A stretch of 64,000 nt of DNA, from the NCBI GenBank assembly GCA_002943765.1, contig PQWQ01000017.1, positions 186,001-250,000 of the forward strand. The letters are read 5' to 3'. Each line of letters begins with the position of its first letter. The stretch's first letter is position 1. Source of the stretch: Psoroptes ovis (taxonomy: Eukaryota; Arthropoda; Arachnida; Sarcoptiformes; Psoroptidae). Shown here in pieces: positions 35,901 to 45,657 of the stretch. Under the pieces are notes generated by a model. It searched no databases. It had not been told where the DNA came from and saw nothing but the letters and a program-made list of their open reading frames with translations. The position numbers and the translations under genes are program-made.

Positions 35901-37053
35901 CTGTCAATGATGATGACAGCGATGATAATAATGGTGATGATATGGATGGTTTGAATGGTTTAAATGATTCGAATGGTAGCAATAATAAAACACGTATTAA
36001 ACGAAGTGAAGAAGTGGCCGAATCTTCAGCTGCCACATGGATTCAAGATTCAACTGGACGACTGGTAAATTTTACCGAAATTGATTTACCTGAAAATTTT
36101 ATGGAAGCCGAGTATGTCTTTGAATCTTTGGAAATATCTTAATTTAAATCGTTTATCTTTTTAGAGTCTTGGATTTTACCGATAACATAACAGCACGTGC
36201 ACCATATCCACATTTGAATTTGAAAGTAAAACGTAATGGAAAATTCGTCAATCAAACATTGAATGTTGCACCAGGAACACCGCTTGAAATGATCATCTAT
36301 TTAGATGATGATTCAAAACATGTTTACGGGTTATTAGCAAGTTTTATGAAAGTAACCGATAATACTAATCGTCAACAAGAGGTTATCGTATTGAATGGTT
36401 GTTCAATTGATCCATATATTTTTGGTAATTTTATTTCCACCGATAATGGTGATTCAATACAAGCAAAATTTCGTGCATTTAAATTCCCGGAATCAAATTA
36501 TGTTATGTTTATCGGTACGGTGAATGTATGCCTGGATAAATGTCAAGAAGTACCTTGTGGTAATGATATTTATGCACTTGGACGTCGTCGTCGTCGACGA
36601 CGATCGGCAAAATCAACAGCAAACATCCCAATGGAAATGCCAAAAGATCCGAACAAAGTGTATGAAATTGAAATGATGTCATATTTACGTATTGGTTATA
36701 GTGATGAAGAACTGGCCGAAAGATATCGGAGACAGAAAAAACAATCAACAATACAAGCTGTCGGTAATATTATCGATGATGATGATAATCGTAGCCGAAA
36801 TCAGCCGGAAATTATTGCATCATCATCATCATCCACAATCATTGACCACAATAATAATGATGATAATAATCGAATGAATAATGATCAACATAAAAATAAT
36901 GATCATGTTAATAATGCTCAATATGAATCATTGACAAGTGGTGCCCGCAGTTCCTTATCATCGACGAATCGAATTTCTTCGATGTACCATGATCATTTAT
37001 TGACAACAATGTTGACCACAACCATCATTTGTTGGCTATGGTTTCTAAGATAA
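19811..37053 (+). CDS. Zona pellucida (ZP) domain transmembrane/GPI protein with mucin-like N-terminus
   Basis: Four exons, 19811-20402, 35461-35595, 35670-36111 and 36165-37053, join in phase to 685 residues. Residues 1-22 are a signal peptide. Residues 25-190 are Ser/Thr-rich with many N-x-S/T sites (mucin-like). The ZP module starts at about 198 with PYSLNCSMDSMVIQVNI, continues with the Cys-containing VCRPQIENY, YRCGTTK and YFKCSQP, an acidic linker, and a ZP-C part with LNGCSIDPYIFGNF and VCLDKCQEVPCGNDIY. A run of eight Arg (530-537) is a furin-type site, as expected before release of ZP proteins. The C-terminus is hydrophobic (anchor). Such proteins form apical extracellular matrix under cuticle. 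Joining exon 1 across the 15-kb gap rests on a phase match, the good GTAAGT donor and the missing signal peptide in exon 2; the ZP exons themselves are secure. Confidence 0.75.
20573..20698. repeat. Trinucleotide and hexanucleotide repeats (TAT, GATTAT, AAT)
   Basis: Three adjacent AT-only repeat blocks: TAT repeats near 20573-20591, GATTAT-like units at 20610-20655, and AAT repeats at 20679-20698. Confidence 0.8.
20762..20841. mobile_element. Mariner-type MITE (internal type B), 80 bp
   Basis: TTGGATTGTCCGAAAAGTTC is paired with CTTTCCGGACAACCTAA, with TA on both sides. The interior (TTCAATAATTTTCTATGATATAACCGG) matches the elements at 30858, 31327 and 47521. It lies 360 bases inside the ZP intron. 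Confidence 0.88.
20901..20960. repeat. (GTT)n microsatellite
   Basis: About 18 near-perfect GTT/TTG units. Confidence 0.9.
21695..21796. mobile_element. piggyBac-type MITE, 102 bp, different family
   Basis: Perfect 16-base inverted ends, CCCTTTGCATTCGACA at the left and its complement at the right, with TTAA following the right end. The base quartet on the left is CCGA rather than TTAA, so one target copy has been lost. The interior is unrelated to the 148-bp family. Confidence 0.65.
22686..22726. repeat. Poly-T tract
   Basis: About 40 bases of T with a single G interruption. Confidence 0.85.
25857..25938. mobile_element. Mariner-type MITE (type B interior, CCCATAAG ends), 82 bp
   Basis: TTGAGTTGTCCCATAAGTTC is paired with GAACTTATGGGACAATCTAT; TA flanks both sides. 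The interior (GATTATATCGTGGAAAATCG) belongs to the type B elements, whose other copies have CCGAAAAG or CCGATAAG ends, so end and interior types are mixed here. Confidence 0.85.
26626..26707. mobile_element. Mariner-type MITE (type C), 82 bp
   Basis: TTAGGTTGTCCCATAAG and CTTATGGGACAACCTAA form perfect ends, with TA on both sides. The interior is an A/T run between CGTTTTTCGAATG and AAAACGG, as in the elements at 29177 and 32083. Confidence 0.9.
26894..26988. mobile_element. Degenerate mariner-type MITE, about 95 bp
   Basis: TCAGGTTGTCGGAAAAG is paired with CTTTTCGGACAACCTTAA. The interior is longer than in other copies and not assigned to a subfamily. No clean TA duplication. Confidence 0.7.
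27231..27323. mobile_element. Degenerate mariner-type MITE, about 93 bp
   Basis: TTGGTTGTCCGAAAAGTTC is paired with AACTTTTCGGACAACTCTTA. The interior is unique in the window. Confidence 0.72.
28146..28226. mobile_element. Mariner-type MITE (type A), 81 bp
   Basis: TTAGATTGTCCGAAAAGTTC is paired with TTTTCGGACAGTCTAA; TA on both sides. The interior TTCTGCTTAATCCAAAT ... GCTCATGAAAATCGG defines type A. Confidence 0.88.
28740..28825. mobile_element. Mariner-type MITE (type A), 86 bp
   Basis: TTAGGCTGTCCGAAAAGTT is paired with TTTTCGGACAACCTTTAA; TA on both sides. The interior is nearly the same as at 28146. It follows a stretch (28570-28710) of short inverted GTAGTTTT/AAAACTAC repeats. Confidence 0.85.
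29177..29256. mobile_element. Mariner-type MITE (type C), 80 bp
   Basis: Perfect ends TTAGGTTGTCCCATAAGTTC and complement, TA on both sides. The stem runs inward through CTTGCCGTTTTT, leaving an AT-rich loop. Confidence 0.92.
29407..29487. mobile_element. Mariner-type MITE (type A), 81 bp
   Basis: TTAGGTTGTCCGAAAAGTTC is paired with ACTTTCCGGACAACCTA; TA precedes the left end, and the right flank CA is altered. The interior matches the element at 4816 in opposite orientation. Confidence 0.87.
30858..30937. mobile_element. Mariner-type MITE (type B), 80 bp
   Basis: TTAGGCTGTCCGGAAAG is paired with CTTTTCGGACAACCTAA; TA on both sides. The interior is GATTATATCGTAGAAAATC. Confidence 0.88.
31241..31267. 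repeat. Poly-A tract
   Basis: 27 consecutive A. Confidence 0.9.
31327..31406. mobile_element. Mariner-type MITE (type B, CCGATAAG ends), 80 bp
   Basis: TTAGGTTGTCCGATAAG is paired with CTTATCGGACAATCTAA; TA on both sides. The compensated A/T change in both arms (CCGATAAG/CTTATCGG) keeps the hairpin paired. Confidence 0.9.
32083..32161. mobile_element. Mariner-type MITE (type C), 79 bp
   Basis: TCAGGTTGTCCCATAAGTTC is paired with GAACTTATGGGACAACCTAA; TA on both sides. The interior closely matches 29177. Confidence 0.88.
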
Positions 37054-38060
37054 TCACCACAGTTGAAATACCTTAATAACTTCAATCCATTCATTCATTC
37101 ATTCGATTTTATATGACCTTTTTTTCTATTCTTAGAAAGTTGATTAAGTCCGATATTATTGATCGTGTTTACACGTTATTTTTCGTTTTTTCAAATTGTT
37201 TTTAGCATTTTTTTCAAGACTTTTGTCAAGAAACTTTTGAGTTTTCATTTAGTGTGCGTAACCCGCTAGCTGCGCAAGCTATCAAGCCATGCAACTAATA
37301 TATTTGTAAAATCAATTTGCCATTTTGCCACATTTTGAAAATATGAATAAATAAATAAAACATCATGTACAAAATATACAAAAAACGAATCAATCTTTGG
37401 AATGTTATCGAATATCATCATTATCTGCGGAATGTTTCAATTATCTTCTTGAATTGAATGCTCGATCATCGTTGATTGATTCGATTGATGTTTGAAGATG
37501 ATTAACTTTAATTTCTTCTATTAAAATGACATAATCATTTGGTTGAACGAAAAAATGTGATCGTCAAAGCAAGCAATTATCATCTTATCGTATCGAATCG
37601 AATCTTAGATGACCTGAATTTGATTCGGTTTCGTTTTTTATCCAACACATACGATTGTCAAAAACCTTGAAATACATTGAATTTAGAGTCATGTTTACTC
37701 GCATCAAACTTGTCGCGAGCAGTTTGATCGATATGATGATTGTTGATATCATTTAAATGTTGATGCAACGCACTTCTGGTATTCATTTGAATATTCAAAT
37801 ATCATCAAAATTCATTCAAATCATCATTATATATTTGATCTCTTCGATTAATTTATTTCACAATTTTTAAATCATCATCATCGTTGAAGACACAAATGAA
37901 GATGTCAAACAATTGATATTTGATTGTTGTTGTGTTTTATGCTTTGATGATGTTCCAGAAACTTGTCCTGTTGTCACAAGTTATGATGATGCATCTACCA
38001 CTGCTACGTTACGCAAGAGTGTTCCAGCGGTGGTTTTGAAGTTGAACATAAATTTCCCAT
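37054..38060. other. Spacer; no gene seen
   Basis: Follows the ZP stop. AT-rich with no supported frame; the last part is the promoter region of the next gene. Confidence 0.5.
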
Positions 38061-38061
38061 G

Positions 38062-38068
38062 TATAAAT
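38062..38068 (+). promoter_or_regulatory. TATA box for the secreted structural protein gene
   Basis: TATAAAT lies 90 bases before the ATG. A start near TCACATTCG at about 38096 would leave a leader of about 55 bases, a typical layout for cuticle-type genes. Confidence 0.55.
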
Positions 38069-38151
38069 ACCATGTGAATTCCTGAAACAATCAATCACAT
38101 TCGAACATAATCATTTTTTTTTCATGTAAATTTTTCGAACAAAATCAAAGG

Positions 38152-39427
38152 ATGTTAAAATCTGTGAGTTATTTAGTTGAAATTAATGTTTGATTCGTGT
38201 TTTTTTAAATTCAATTTTTCAATTCAAACACATTCGTAGATATTCAGCGTTTTAATCATCACCAACGTAGTTTACGCTGGTGGTTATGGTGGTGGTGGTG
38301 GTAGCGGTGCGATCGGATTTGCTGCACCCGTCGTACAAACACAAGCTGCACCATTGACAACAAGTAGTTATGGTGGTAGTGCTGGTGCAACTGGATTCGC
38401 TTCGCCCGCCACCGCATTGTCAGCAGGAGGTCCAATATCACTGGCCGTACGAAGTCAACAAAATGTTCAATTTTTCGATACGCCAAGTACACAATCAGCA
38501 CAACCATATCAAGTTATGGTCGAATCATCTTCGGCACCGATGACTATGATGTTTCGTACATATTCATCACCGATGAATGTCCGTCATCAACATGTTCAAT
38601 CACAAGGTAGCGTGCAAGAAACCCAGTCACAAGATGCTCCACATGTTTTGCGTCATACAGTACATAAGCCAGTTATGCAAGAAATTCGTGAAGTCATTAC
38701 ACCGATGCGTACTGTACGGCAAGAAGTACGGCCAGTGGAAGAAAACATACAAACACTTGTTGCACGTGGTCAAGCGGCTGGCGGCTTCAGTGGTTATGGA
38801 CAAGTAGCCACACAATCGACACAAGCTCAATCGCAACCAGCACCAGCAGCAATCGGCGCTGGTCATCCATTAGCACCGGCTACCGGTGGTTTTATCGGTG
38901 CAAACGGTTTCGCTGCACCAATTGCATTCGGTAGTTTTGCACCATCATCAGTCATACCGATTAGCGGTGGTTTTACTGGTTCATCTGCAGCACCAGCTCC
39001 AAGCGCTTTCGCCGCACCAACGAGTACAGGCGGCAAATATGGTGTATTGCCATCATTTGGAGGTTTCGCTGCTGCAGCAACAGCACCACAACCAATGCAG
39101 CAACCAATACAATTATTTCGTGCAGCGCCACCACAACCACAACCGATGCCACAACCAATACAAGCATTTGCAGCACCAGCACCAGCGCCAGCCCCACAAC
39201 CAATTCAACAACCGTTGCAAGCATTTGCAGCACCAGTAGCAGCACCGGCACCAGTACCACAACCCCAACCCTTTGCAGCTCAACCGATGCAATTTTTTGC
39301 TGCACCAATAGGTTTTGCAGCTGCACCAAGTTTCACCACAGCTGCAGCTCCTGCACCAGCACCAAATTTCATGGCTGCACCACAAGCAGCAACCACTATG
39401 AGTGGAGGTAGTTATCAATATAAATAA
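38152..39427 (+). CDS. Secreted Ala/Gln/Pro-rich structural protein (cuticle-like), paralogue of gene at 44623
   Basis: Two exons: a 12-base first exon (38152-38163, MLKS) and 38240-39427, together 399 residues. The intron after the fourth codon inside the signal peptide is a hallmark of arthropod cuticle-type genes. The signal peptide ends about VVYA before GGYGGG. Then come a Gly/Ala-rich segment, a conserved core with PMTMMFRTYSSPMNVR, an acidic/Gln spacer, and HTVHKPVMQEIREVI followed by a V-rich QEVRPVEENIQTLV, and a long Ala/Pro/Gln/Phe repeat region (units like AAPAPAPQPIQQP and FAAP). The core recurs in the minus-strand gene at 44623-45657. I do not know its named family; a structural role in cuticle or another extracellular layer is inferred from composition. 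Confidence 0.78.
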
Positions 39428-39884
39428 TTGATTAATTTTTTGAAATGAATTTTGATGACCATTAATCATTTCGAACAACCACCAATCAACCAACCAATCA
39501 AATCAATGCCAAATACATTTGCCAATCAATCACGATTGCCCATAAATCACCATTGTTTTTTCTGTTAATCAAAAAAAAAACCTGTTAATTTTCATTCGAA
39601 TTTTCATTTTTAAATTATTTATTTGATTTCTTATTTTAAAATAATGTTTGATCTTTGAATAAAGAAATAAATTAACCAAAGAAAATTAATCAAATTTTGA
39701 TTCATTTCTTCTACTTCGTACCACCTTGCCATCATTACCGTCATTCCACGTGCCATCCTGCCATCTTAACTCATTCTCTACGACTATCGCTCAATCAATC
39801 ATCCATTGACTACCCAATCCAGTGATCACAGATCTCATTATACATTTTGGTCGCCGCTATCGCCGTTGAAGACCAATCAAGACC
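39428..39884. other. Spacer; no gene seen
   Basis: 3' region with several AATAAA-like signals near 39650-39680, then the 5' flank of the next gene. Confidence 0.5.
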
Positions 39885-41138
39885 ATGGCCGACGCTGTAC
39901 AGGTTTATTTTACGGATTACAAGTCATCAAATGCTAATACTTTGATCAATGTTAACTATGATTATTGTTGGAACAATTGTGAATTGACAATTATGAATCG
40001 ATATCATACGATGGAAGAACAACAACAACAACACCAACAACAGAAACATCAACAATCTATGAATCAATCAAATACTCAACCAATCAATGATGGCTCAGAT
40101 TATTGTTTTGTGATTAAAAAATTCAATTATTCAAATAATTCAATAATTAATGATAATAAAAGTGATAAAGACAACTATCGACAATCCTCAACTTCAAATG
40201 GATCATCAATGATGATAATGATACCATTGAATACAATTATCAACATTTATTCTGATGAAAAGCTTAAATTAAAGTTTCAAATTGAACAACATAACGATGG
40301 TAAACACCAATGTACCAGATATCAATATTATTATATAATATTCCCCGATGATCTGCAGCTTAGAAATTTATTATATTACATATTAAATGAAATTAATTGT
40401 TTCAAATTGAATCGATTGCATACAAACATCGCAAAACGATTATATTTCATAAAAAATGAATTGAAATTTACCGAAAATAATCAACAACAAATAAATGAAT
40501 CGATTGAAACGTTTCGTCGTGATGATCATCGTGAATCGGCTGATTTGTATTCGTATTCATATCCCGAACCTCTGCAACTCGATGATGGTCTTGATGATTC
40601 CAAGAATCGATCCGAAGATCGGTCCAAATCATCAACAAAAACGATCGAAAATGTAAACAATTTAATCTGGAATGAAAATGATTTCAATGATTTAATAACA
40701 TTCAACGTCAATGAATTTGATGATGATGAATTCCTATTGTCCAATGATTCATCATGTGATGATGATAATGACTTTGATGATGGATTAATCACTGAAAACA
40801 ATGGCCATCACTCACCATCGATCATTAATGATGATATAATGACCAGTTTGGCCGATTTGAATCAAAATTTGACCATCAACAACGACAAAAACAGCAGATT
40901 AACCATACCAGCAGCCGATGATCATGATCAAACTGATGATAATCATCATTTTAAACAAATGGAAACATTAATCTTCGAAGAATTAAATCGTCCAAAATTT
41001 CTATCATCAAATCACGAACGAAAAATACGATTCATATTATTCGGGCTATTTTATGCAATGATTTATCATTTAATTTATTTAGCTGCAATCGATTCATCAC
41101 AACAAAACAATAATAATCAAATAATTGATTTAGATTAA
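39885..41138 (+). CDS. Unrecognised acidic protein with C-terminal membrane anchor
   Basis: Single exon, 417 residues. Not recognised. Residues about 75-180 look ordered: DYCFVIKKFNY, a linker, MIMIPLNTIINIYSDEKLKLKFQI, then YYYIIFPDDLQLRNLLYYILNEIN. That alternation of strands followed by a final amphipathic helix resembles a PH/GRAM-like domain; this is only a guess. A Gln/His run interrupts the first part. The middle is very acidic (Asp/Glu/Ser). Near the end, KIRFILFGLFYAMIYHLIYLAAI is one hydrophobic segment with a short polar tail, so it is probably a tail-anchored or single-pass cytosol-facing protein. There is no signal peptide. The ATG at 39885 follows a GC-richer leader; the first 20 residues are uncertain because a donor-like GT follows GTACAG. 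Confidence 0.55.
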   Translation: MADAVQVYFTDYKSSNANTLINVNYDYCWNNCELTIMNRYHTMEEQQQQHQQQKHQQSMNQSNTQPINDGSDYCFVIKKFNYSNNSIINDNKSDKDNYRQSSTSNGSSMMIMIPLNTIINIYSDEKLKLKFQIEQHNDGKHQCTRYQYYYIIFPDDLQLRNLLYYILNEINCFKLNRLHTNIAKRLYFIKNELKFTENNQQQINESIETFRRDDHRESADLYSYSYPEPLQLDDGLDDSKNRSEDRSKSSTKTIENVNNLIWNENDFNDLITFNVNEFDDDEFLLSNDSSCDDDNDFDDGLITENNGHHSPSIINDDIMTSLADLNQNLTINNDKNSRLTIPAADDHDQTDDNHHFKQMETLIFEELNRPKFLSSNHERKIRFILFGLFYAMIYHLIYLAAIDSSQQNNNNQIIDLD

Positions 41139-41464
41139 TTTTTCTTTTAAATAATGTTAGATTTTCATGGTTTTAATGAATTAGTTTTCTTTGAATTTTA
41201 TTGTAATTAAATTGTACATTTTAAATAAAGAAATTTTCCCAGAAAGAAATTTGAATTTTTTCCATCAAGAAATTTTCTCGCAAATCAATTAAAATTAATT
41301 CGATTCGAATTTGATTCGAATTGAACGAAAAAAGTGTTCGATTTGATACGTCATTCGACTCGTAATCGTACGTGGTTTTCTTGCTTGATTTTAATTGTTT
41401 CGCATTCAACCGACTAAGTTATCTTCTAAAGTTGTCGAAAATATCCTTAAAAACGAAAGAAAAA

Positions 41465-44348
41465 ATGTCAATTGATAATGATACAAGTACTGAATCAGCA
41501 ATACCAGCTACAACCACTAAATCCAAATCATTTCAATCAGCATCTATCGCTTGGCATAATGTAAATGTTTGGGCTAAACCATCGTTATCAATGTTGGATG
41601 CATTAACATTTAAAACACAATCACATGGCTCGCAGATAATTAAAAATGGTAATCGATGATCATTGGTTTTGATTCCTATGATATAATTTTGTTCATTTAT
41701 ATTTTAGTATCGGGTAAAGTGAAAGCTGGATCAACATTGGCCATTATGGGTGCTAGGTTAGTACTTACCATGCTTGAAGTGTTTAAATTGATTATTTTTC
41801 CTAAAATAGTGGAGCCGGAAAAACAACATTATTGAACGTTTTGAACTGCCGTAATTTGACGAATTTTCATGTTGATGGTATCATTTATATTAATGATCGT
41901 TTAGCTGATATTGATATGATAACATCGATGTCAGCATATGTACAACAGGAAGATATGTTTTTGCCGACATTAACTGTACGGGAACATTTAGTATTTCAAG
42001 CATTAGTGCGCATACCATCGTCGGTTTCTGAATCGGCCAAAATCGAAAGAATTGATGAAGTAATGAGTGAACTGGGCTTAGATAAATGTGCTGATACACG
42101 TGTTGGTGGTAGCCGCCATTTCAAAGGTATATCAGGTGGTGAATTGAAACGTTTATCATTTGCTGCAGAAGTATTGACCAATCCTTCGATAATGTTTTGT
42201 GATGAACCGACTTCTGGTTTAGATTCATTTATGGCTGCCAATCTTGTATCGATCATAAATAAAATGGCTCAAAATGGTCGTACAATAATCTGTACAATAC
42301 ATCAACCATCCTCGGAAACATTTGAAATGTTTCAGAATCTATTGTTGCTGGCTGATGGACGTGTTGCATATTTCGGTGAATTGAAATCGGCCATTAAACA
42401 TTTCTCAACAATGGGTTTACAATGTCCAGAAAATTATAATCCAGCTGATTATTTTGTACACGAGTTAGCTGTCGTACCTGGACGTGAAATTGAATGTCGT
42501 AAAAAAATTAATCGTATTTGCGATTATTATGAACGCTCACTAAGGGATAAGCAAGATTCATTGCATCAAAAATCATTTGGCAGTGGAAGTAGTTTCTCAT
42601 CAACATTAGGACAACGTAAAAAACGTTTATCACGATACAAAACTAATCGTTTGCAACAATATATCGCATTAACATGGCGTTCACATTTGACAGTCATACG
42701 TGAACCAGCGTTGACATATGTTCGTTTATCCCAAGCATTGGTAAGTCACATTCGAGCAAAAAAAATATATTCAAGATGGTATATCTGCTATGGAGGCGAC
42801 GGGTATCGATCCCGTTACCTCTCGCAATCTAGAACAAGTTAAATTGCTAAGCGAGCGCGCTACCATCTGCGCCACGCCCCCATATCAACGACTGACCGCA
42901 GTCTTAATCGTGATTTAAAACCGTTATACCATTTTGAATCCGTTATATTTGTTATCAACCAGAATCAATATTTAAATTCCGAAAATTGATGCTAATTAGA
43001 AGAAATATAAACTAGTGCAATTGCAATGGTCAATGCAATCGCCACGTGTGAAAAATTGCAACGACGGCGCAACAAGTTTGCTGAAACAAGTTATTGAGCA
43101 TAAGATTATTGAATATCGAAAAAAAAAGAGAAAGCGTAACGAGCGCAATTATTGCATTGATCTATTACAACAAGTTTTCAATGTTATTATTGCCATGGAT
43201 TATGATTTTAATCTTGCTGACCATGTTAATTTCACGTTCAATAATCAATTTTAATTTCATTTAAATGTCAAAATTGTTATCATACAGATCATGTCATATT
43301 CAAAATGGTCTAATGGCTTAATTAATTTGAAATTGTGGTCATTAATTGATATGGGGGCGTGGCGCAGATGGTAGCGCGCTCGCTTAGCAATTTAACACGT
43401 TCTAGATTGCGAGAGGTAACGGGATCGATACCCGTCGCCTCCATATGTGAATATGAACATCATTTTTTTTTCATTGTGCAAATCCGAATATAGATGAATT
43501 CATTGGTATTAGGAATAATATTTTATTCACAAAATTATGATCAACGCGGTGCATGGAACATGAATGGTGCATTATTTTTATTGATTGTCAATATGACAAC
43601 ACAAAATGCATTTGCTGTGATCAATGTATTTTGTTCAGAATTACCGATATTCATTCGTGAACATAATAATGGAATGTATACGGTTGATGCATATTTTCTG
43701 TGCAAGAATTTAGCCGAAATACCTATTTTCGTTTGTATACCGATGATATTTGTAACAATTTATTATTATACATTGAATCTTTATCCATCCTTTGATTCAT
43801 ATCTTTATTGCATGCTTATTTCTGTATTGATATCAGCATGTGGAGTATCATTTGGCTATTTGATTTCATGTCTATGCCGTAATACAGATGTTGCATTATC
43901 ATTTGGGCCACCATTAATAATGCCCTTTCAATTATTAGGCGGTTATTTCTTGAATACACAGTATGTACCTTGGAATTTTTACTCTTTGAATTTATTGAAT
44001 TTTTAATTTAAAACTTTTTCTAGTTCGATACCATCATTTTTACGTTGGACAAAATGGATATCATGGTTTTATTATGGTTTCGATGCTTTGGCCGTAAATC
44101 AATGGCGTAATGTTGCTAAATTGGATTGTGATGATTATGAATCAAACAAAAATGAATCAATCATCAATGATGATAATTCAGGCGTAAAACAAAGACAAAT
44201 GTGTTTTCAAGATGGTGATGATGTATTGAAATTTCTATCACTTGGCATACAACCAGAGTGGCTGGATTTTCTTGGCATTGTCATATTAATGGTATCATTA
44301 CGTTTTATTGCATATTTAACATTACTGTTTATTGCTAGAAAACGTTGA
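41465..44348 (+). CDS. ABC transporter, subfamily G, White-like half transporter
   Basis: Five exons, 41465-41648, 41708-41756, 41810-42740, 43494-43960 and 44024-44348, join in phase to 651 residues. It has the ABCG order: nucleotide-binding domain first, then six membrane segments. Seen: Walker A GASGAGKT (76-83), split by an intron; Q-loop YVQQEDMFLPTLTVREHL; signature ISGGE (185-189); Walker B with D209/E210 in FCDEPTSGLDS; H-loop His242 in TIHQPSSE; then NPADYFVHELAV. The membrane part has GAWNMNGALFLLI, the ELPIFIREHNNGMY connecting-helix motif and a Cys-containing last loop. Half transporters of this type dimerise; White and its partners move pigment precursors or lipids. Two tRNA genes occupy the third intron. 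Confidence 0.9.
42791..42881 (-). tRNA. tRNA-Ala (AGC) with 18-nt intron, copy 1
   Basis: The minus strand reads GGGGGCG ... CGCCTCC A, a seven-pair acceptor stem with the G3-U70 wobble that is the universal alanine identity element. The anticodon stem CTCGC/GCGAG holds loop TTAGCA + intron + T, anticodon AGC. The 18-nt intron sits at the canonical 37/38 position. The A box (TGGCGCAGATGG) and B box (GGGATCGATACC) are present, and a run of T follows downstream on the minus strand. It differs from copy 2 only at two intron bases. Confidence 0.93.
43353..43443 (+). tRNA. tRNA-Ala (AGC) with 18-nt intron, copy 2
   Basis: The mature sequence is identical to copy 1: the same G3-U70 acceptor stem, anticodon AGC and 18-nt intron after base 37. 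A TTTTTTTT terminator follows about 20 bases downstream. It lies in an intron of the ABCG gene on the same strand, about 50 bases before the exon-4 acceptor, in inverted orientation to copy 1. Both share the 5' flank TTGATATG. Confidence 0.93.
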
Positions 44349-44622
44349 ATTGAAAAAATTGAAAATTTCCAAAATTTTTGCAAAGGAAAAGAATACGAAA
44401 ACGTCACACCGAAAGCGATTACAATGATTGATAAAATTTATTAATTTTTAAAGAAAAAATATGAACTTATTTTTAGCATGAAAATAATGCGGAAAAATAT
44501 ATTGAAGAAAATGCAAGCAACAAGAAAAAAGTGAAATGTTTTTTTTAATTAAAAAAAAAATTATTAATCTTTTTGAAACAATCTTAGGGAAAAAACATAT
44601 CAATCAATCAGTCAATCTCCAA
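44349..44622. other. Convergent 3' spacer
   Basis: Short AT-rich region between the stops of the ABCG gene and the minus-strand structural protein gene. No gene seen. Confidence 0.5.
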
Positions 44623-45657
44623 TCAATTCGCAGCATTTTGTCGTTTTTTATTCGTATCAGGTTTTAAAAATTTTTTTATCAGTGCATCTATATCATAATT
44701 TGAAGATATCAATGAGTTATATATCGATTGATTCTTTTTATTCTCAACATTGCTGGCCACTGAAGATTCATTATTATTATTATTATTAACAGCAGCAGTT
44801 GTAGTTGAAGATTGCTTTGAAATTATTGTATGAATTTGTTCATTAACTGGATAAATTTCACGATATATCATACGTTGTGGTGCAATAATTTCACGTACTT
44901 CTTGTATGACTGGTTTATGAACAGTATGAATGAAACGTAATGGTTCTTCTTCGGTTGAAGTTTCTTCATAATGGCCAACACTTGGTTCATGTTCTTGCCG
45001 TACAGTGATCGGTGTTGAATGTGTTTTCAACATAATCGTCATTGGTTTCGGTATTGAATCAACATATATGGTTCTTGGTTTAGACTTTGGTAGTTGTTGG
45101 ATTTCTGGTTCAACATGAATATAATTCCATGAACGTTGTGATTCGATTGCCAATGGTAATATTGTTTGCGATGATGATGATGATGATGATGATGATGGTT
45201 TATTATTATTCAAATTATTATTCGATGTGAATGCCAATTGTTGTTGTTGTATTGGTCGTCTTTGATTATTAATCAATGGCAGAGCAGCATTCAAATTATT
45301 GTTATTACTGGTGAATTGTTGTTGTTGTGGGTAGTATTGTTGACGACGATTATGATAATAATTTGACAGCCATGAAGATGATGATGGTGGATAATATTGT
45401 TGTTGCAGTTGCTGTTGTTGACGAAGATGTTGAACGCCAAAATACTGTGGAATTGGATAGCCGAAATTCTGCTGTAAATATGTCGGTTGATAAATTTGAT
45501 AAGGTTGTTGATAAAGCTGATGAAAAGGTTCGTGTAAATATAGAAGATTACGTTTTTTTACATTCTTGGATTCAGTTTTACGTGCTTGGATTACAATCAC
45601 AGTCGTGATCAATATCAATAGTAATAGTAATGATGATAATCTTAGGAATTTTAACAT
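44623..45657 (-). CDS. Secreted Gln/Asn-rich structural protein, paralogue of gene at 38152
   Basis: 344 residues from the chosen start at 45657 (MLKFLRLSSLLLLLILITTV), which places a signal peptide at the N-terminus; a Met 21 codons upstream would bury it. After the signal comes a basic stretch, then Gln/Tyr/Pro-rich sequence (QQPYQIYQPTYLQQNFGYP) and Asn and Ser runs. Then comes the core shared with the gene at 38152: PMTIMLKTHSTPITVRQEH, an acidic spacer, HTVHKPVIQEVREIIAPQR and a Y-R-E-x-x-PV-x-E-x-I-x-T segment. The C-terminus is polar and lacks the long Ala/Pro repeats of its paralogue. Extracellular structural role inferred. I cannot tell whether a short first exon, as in the paralogue, was lost; this copy starts without the intron. 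Confidence 0.72.
   Translation of the reverse strand: MLKFLRLSSLLLLLILITTVIVIQARKTESKNVKKRNLLYLHEPFHQLYQQPYQIYQPTYLQQNFGYPIPQYFGVQHLRQQQQLQQQYYPPSSSSWLSNYYHNRRQQYYPQQQQFTSNNNNLNAALPLINNQRRPIQQQQLAFTSNNNLNNNKPSSSSSSSSSQTILPLAIESQRSWNYIHVEPEIQQLPKSKPRTIYVDSIPKPMTIMLKTHSTPITVRQEHEPSVGHYEETSTEEEPLRFIHTVHKPVIQEVREIIAPQRMIYREIYPVNEQIHTIISKQSSTTTAAVNNNNNNESSVASNVENKKNQSIYNSLISSNYDIDALIKKFLKPDTNKKRQNAAN

Noticed and set aside
42741..42842. Readthrough of ABCG exon 3 into the tRNA sequence
   Set aside because: A GTAAGT donor ends the exon at 42740 and the extension is antisense tRNA, so it is not coding.
43015..43254. 79-codon frame between the two tRNA genes
   Set aside because: Lys/Arg/Asn-rich chance frame inside an intron.
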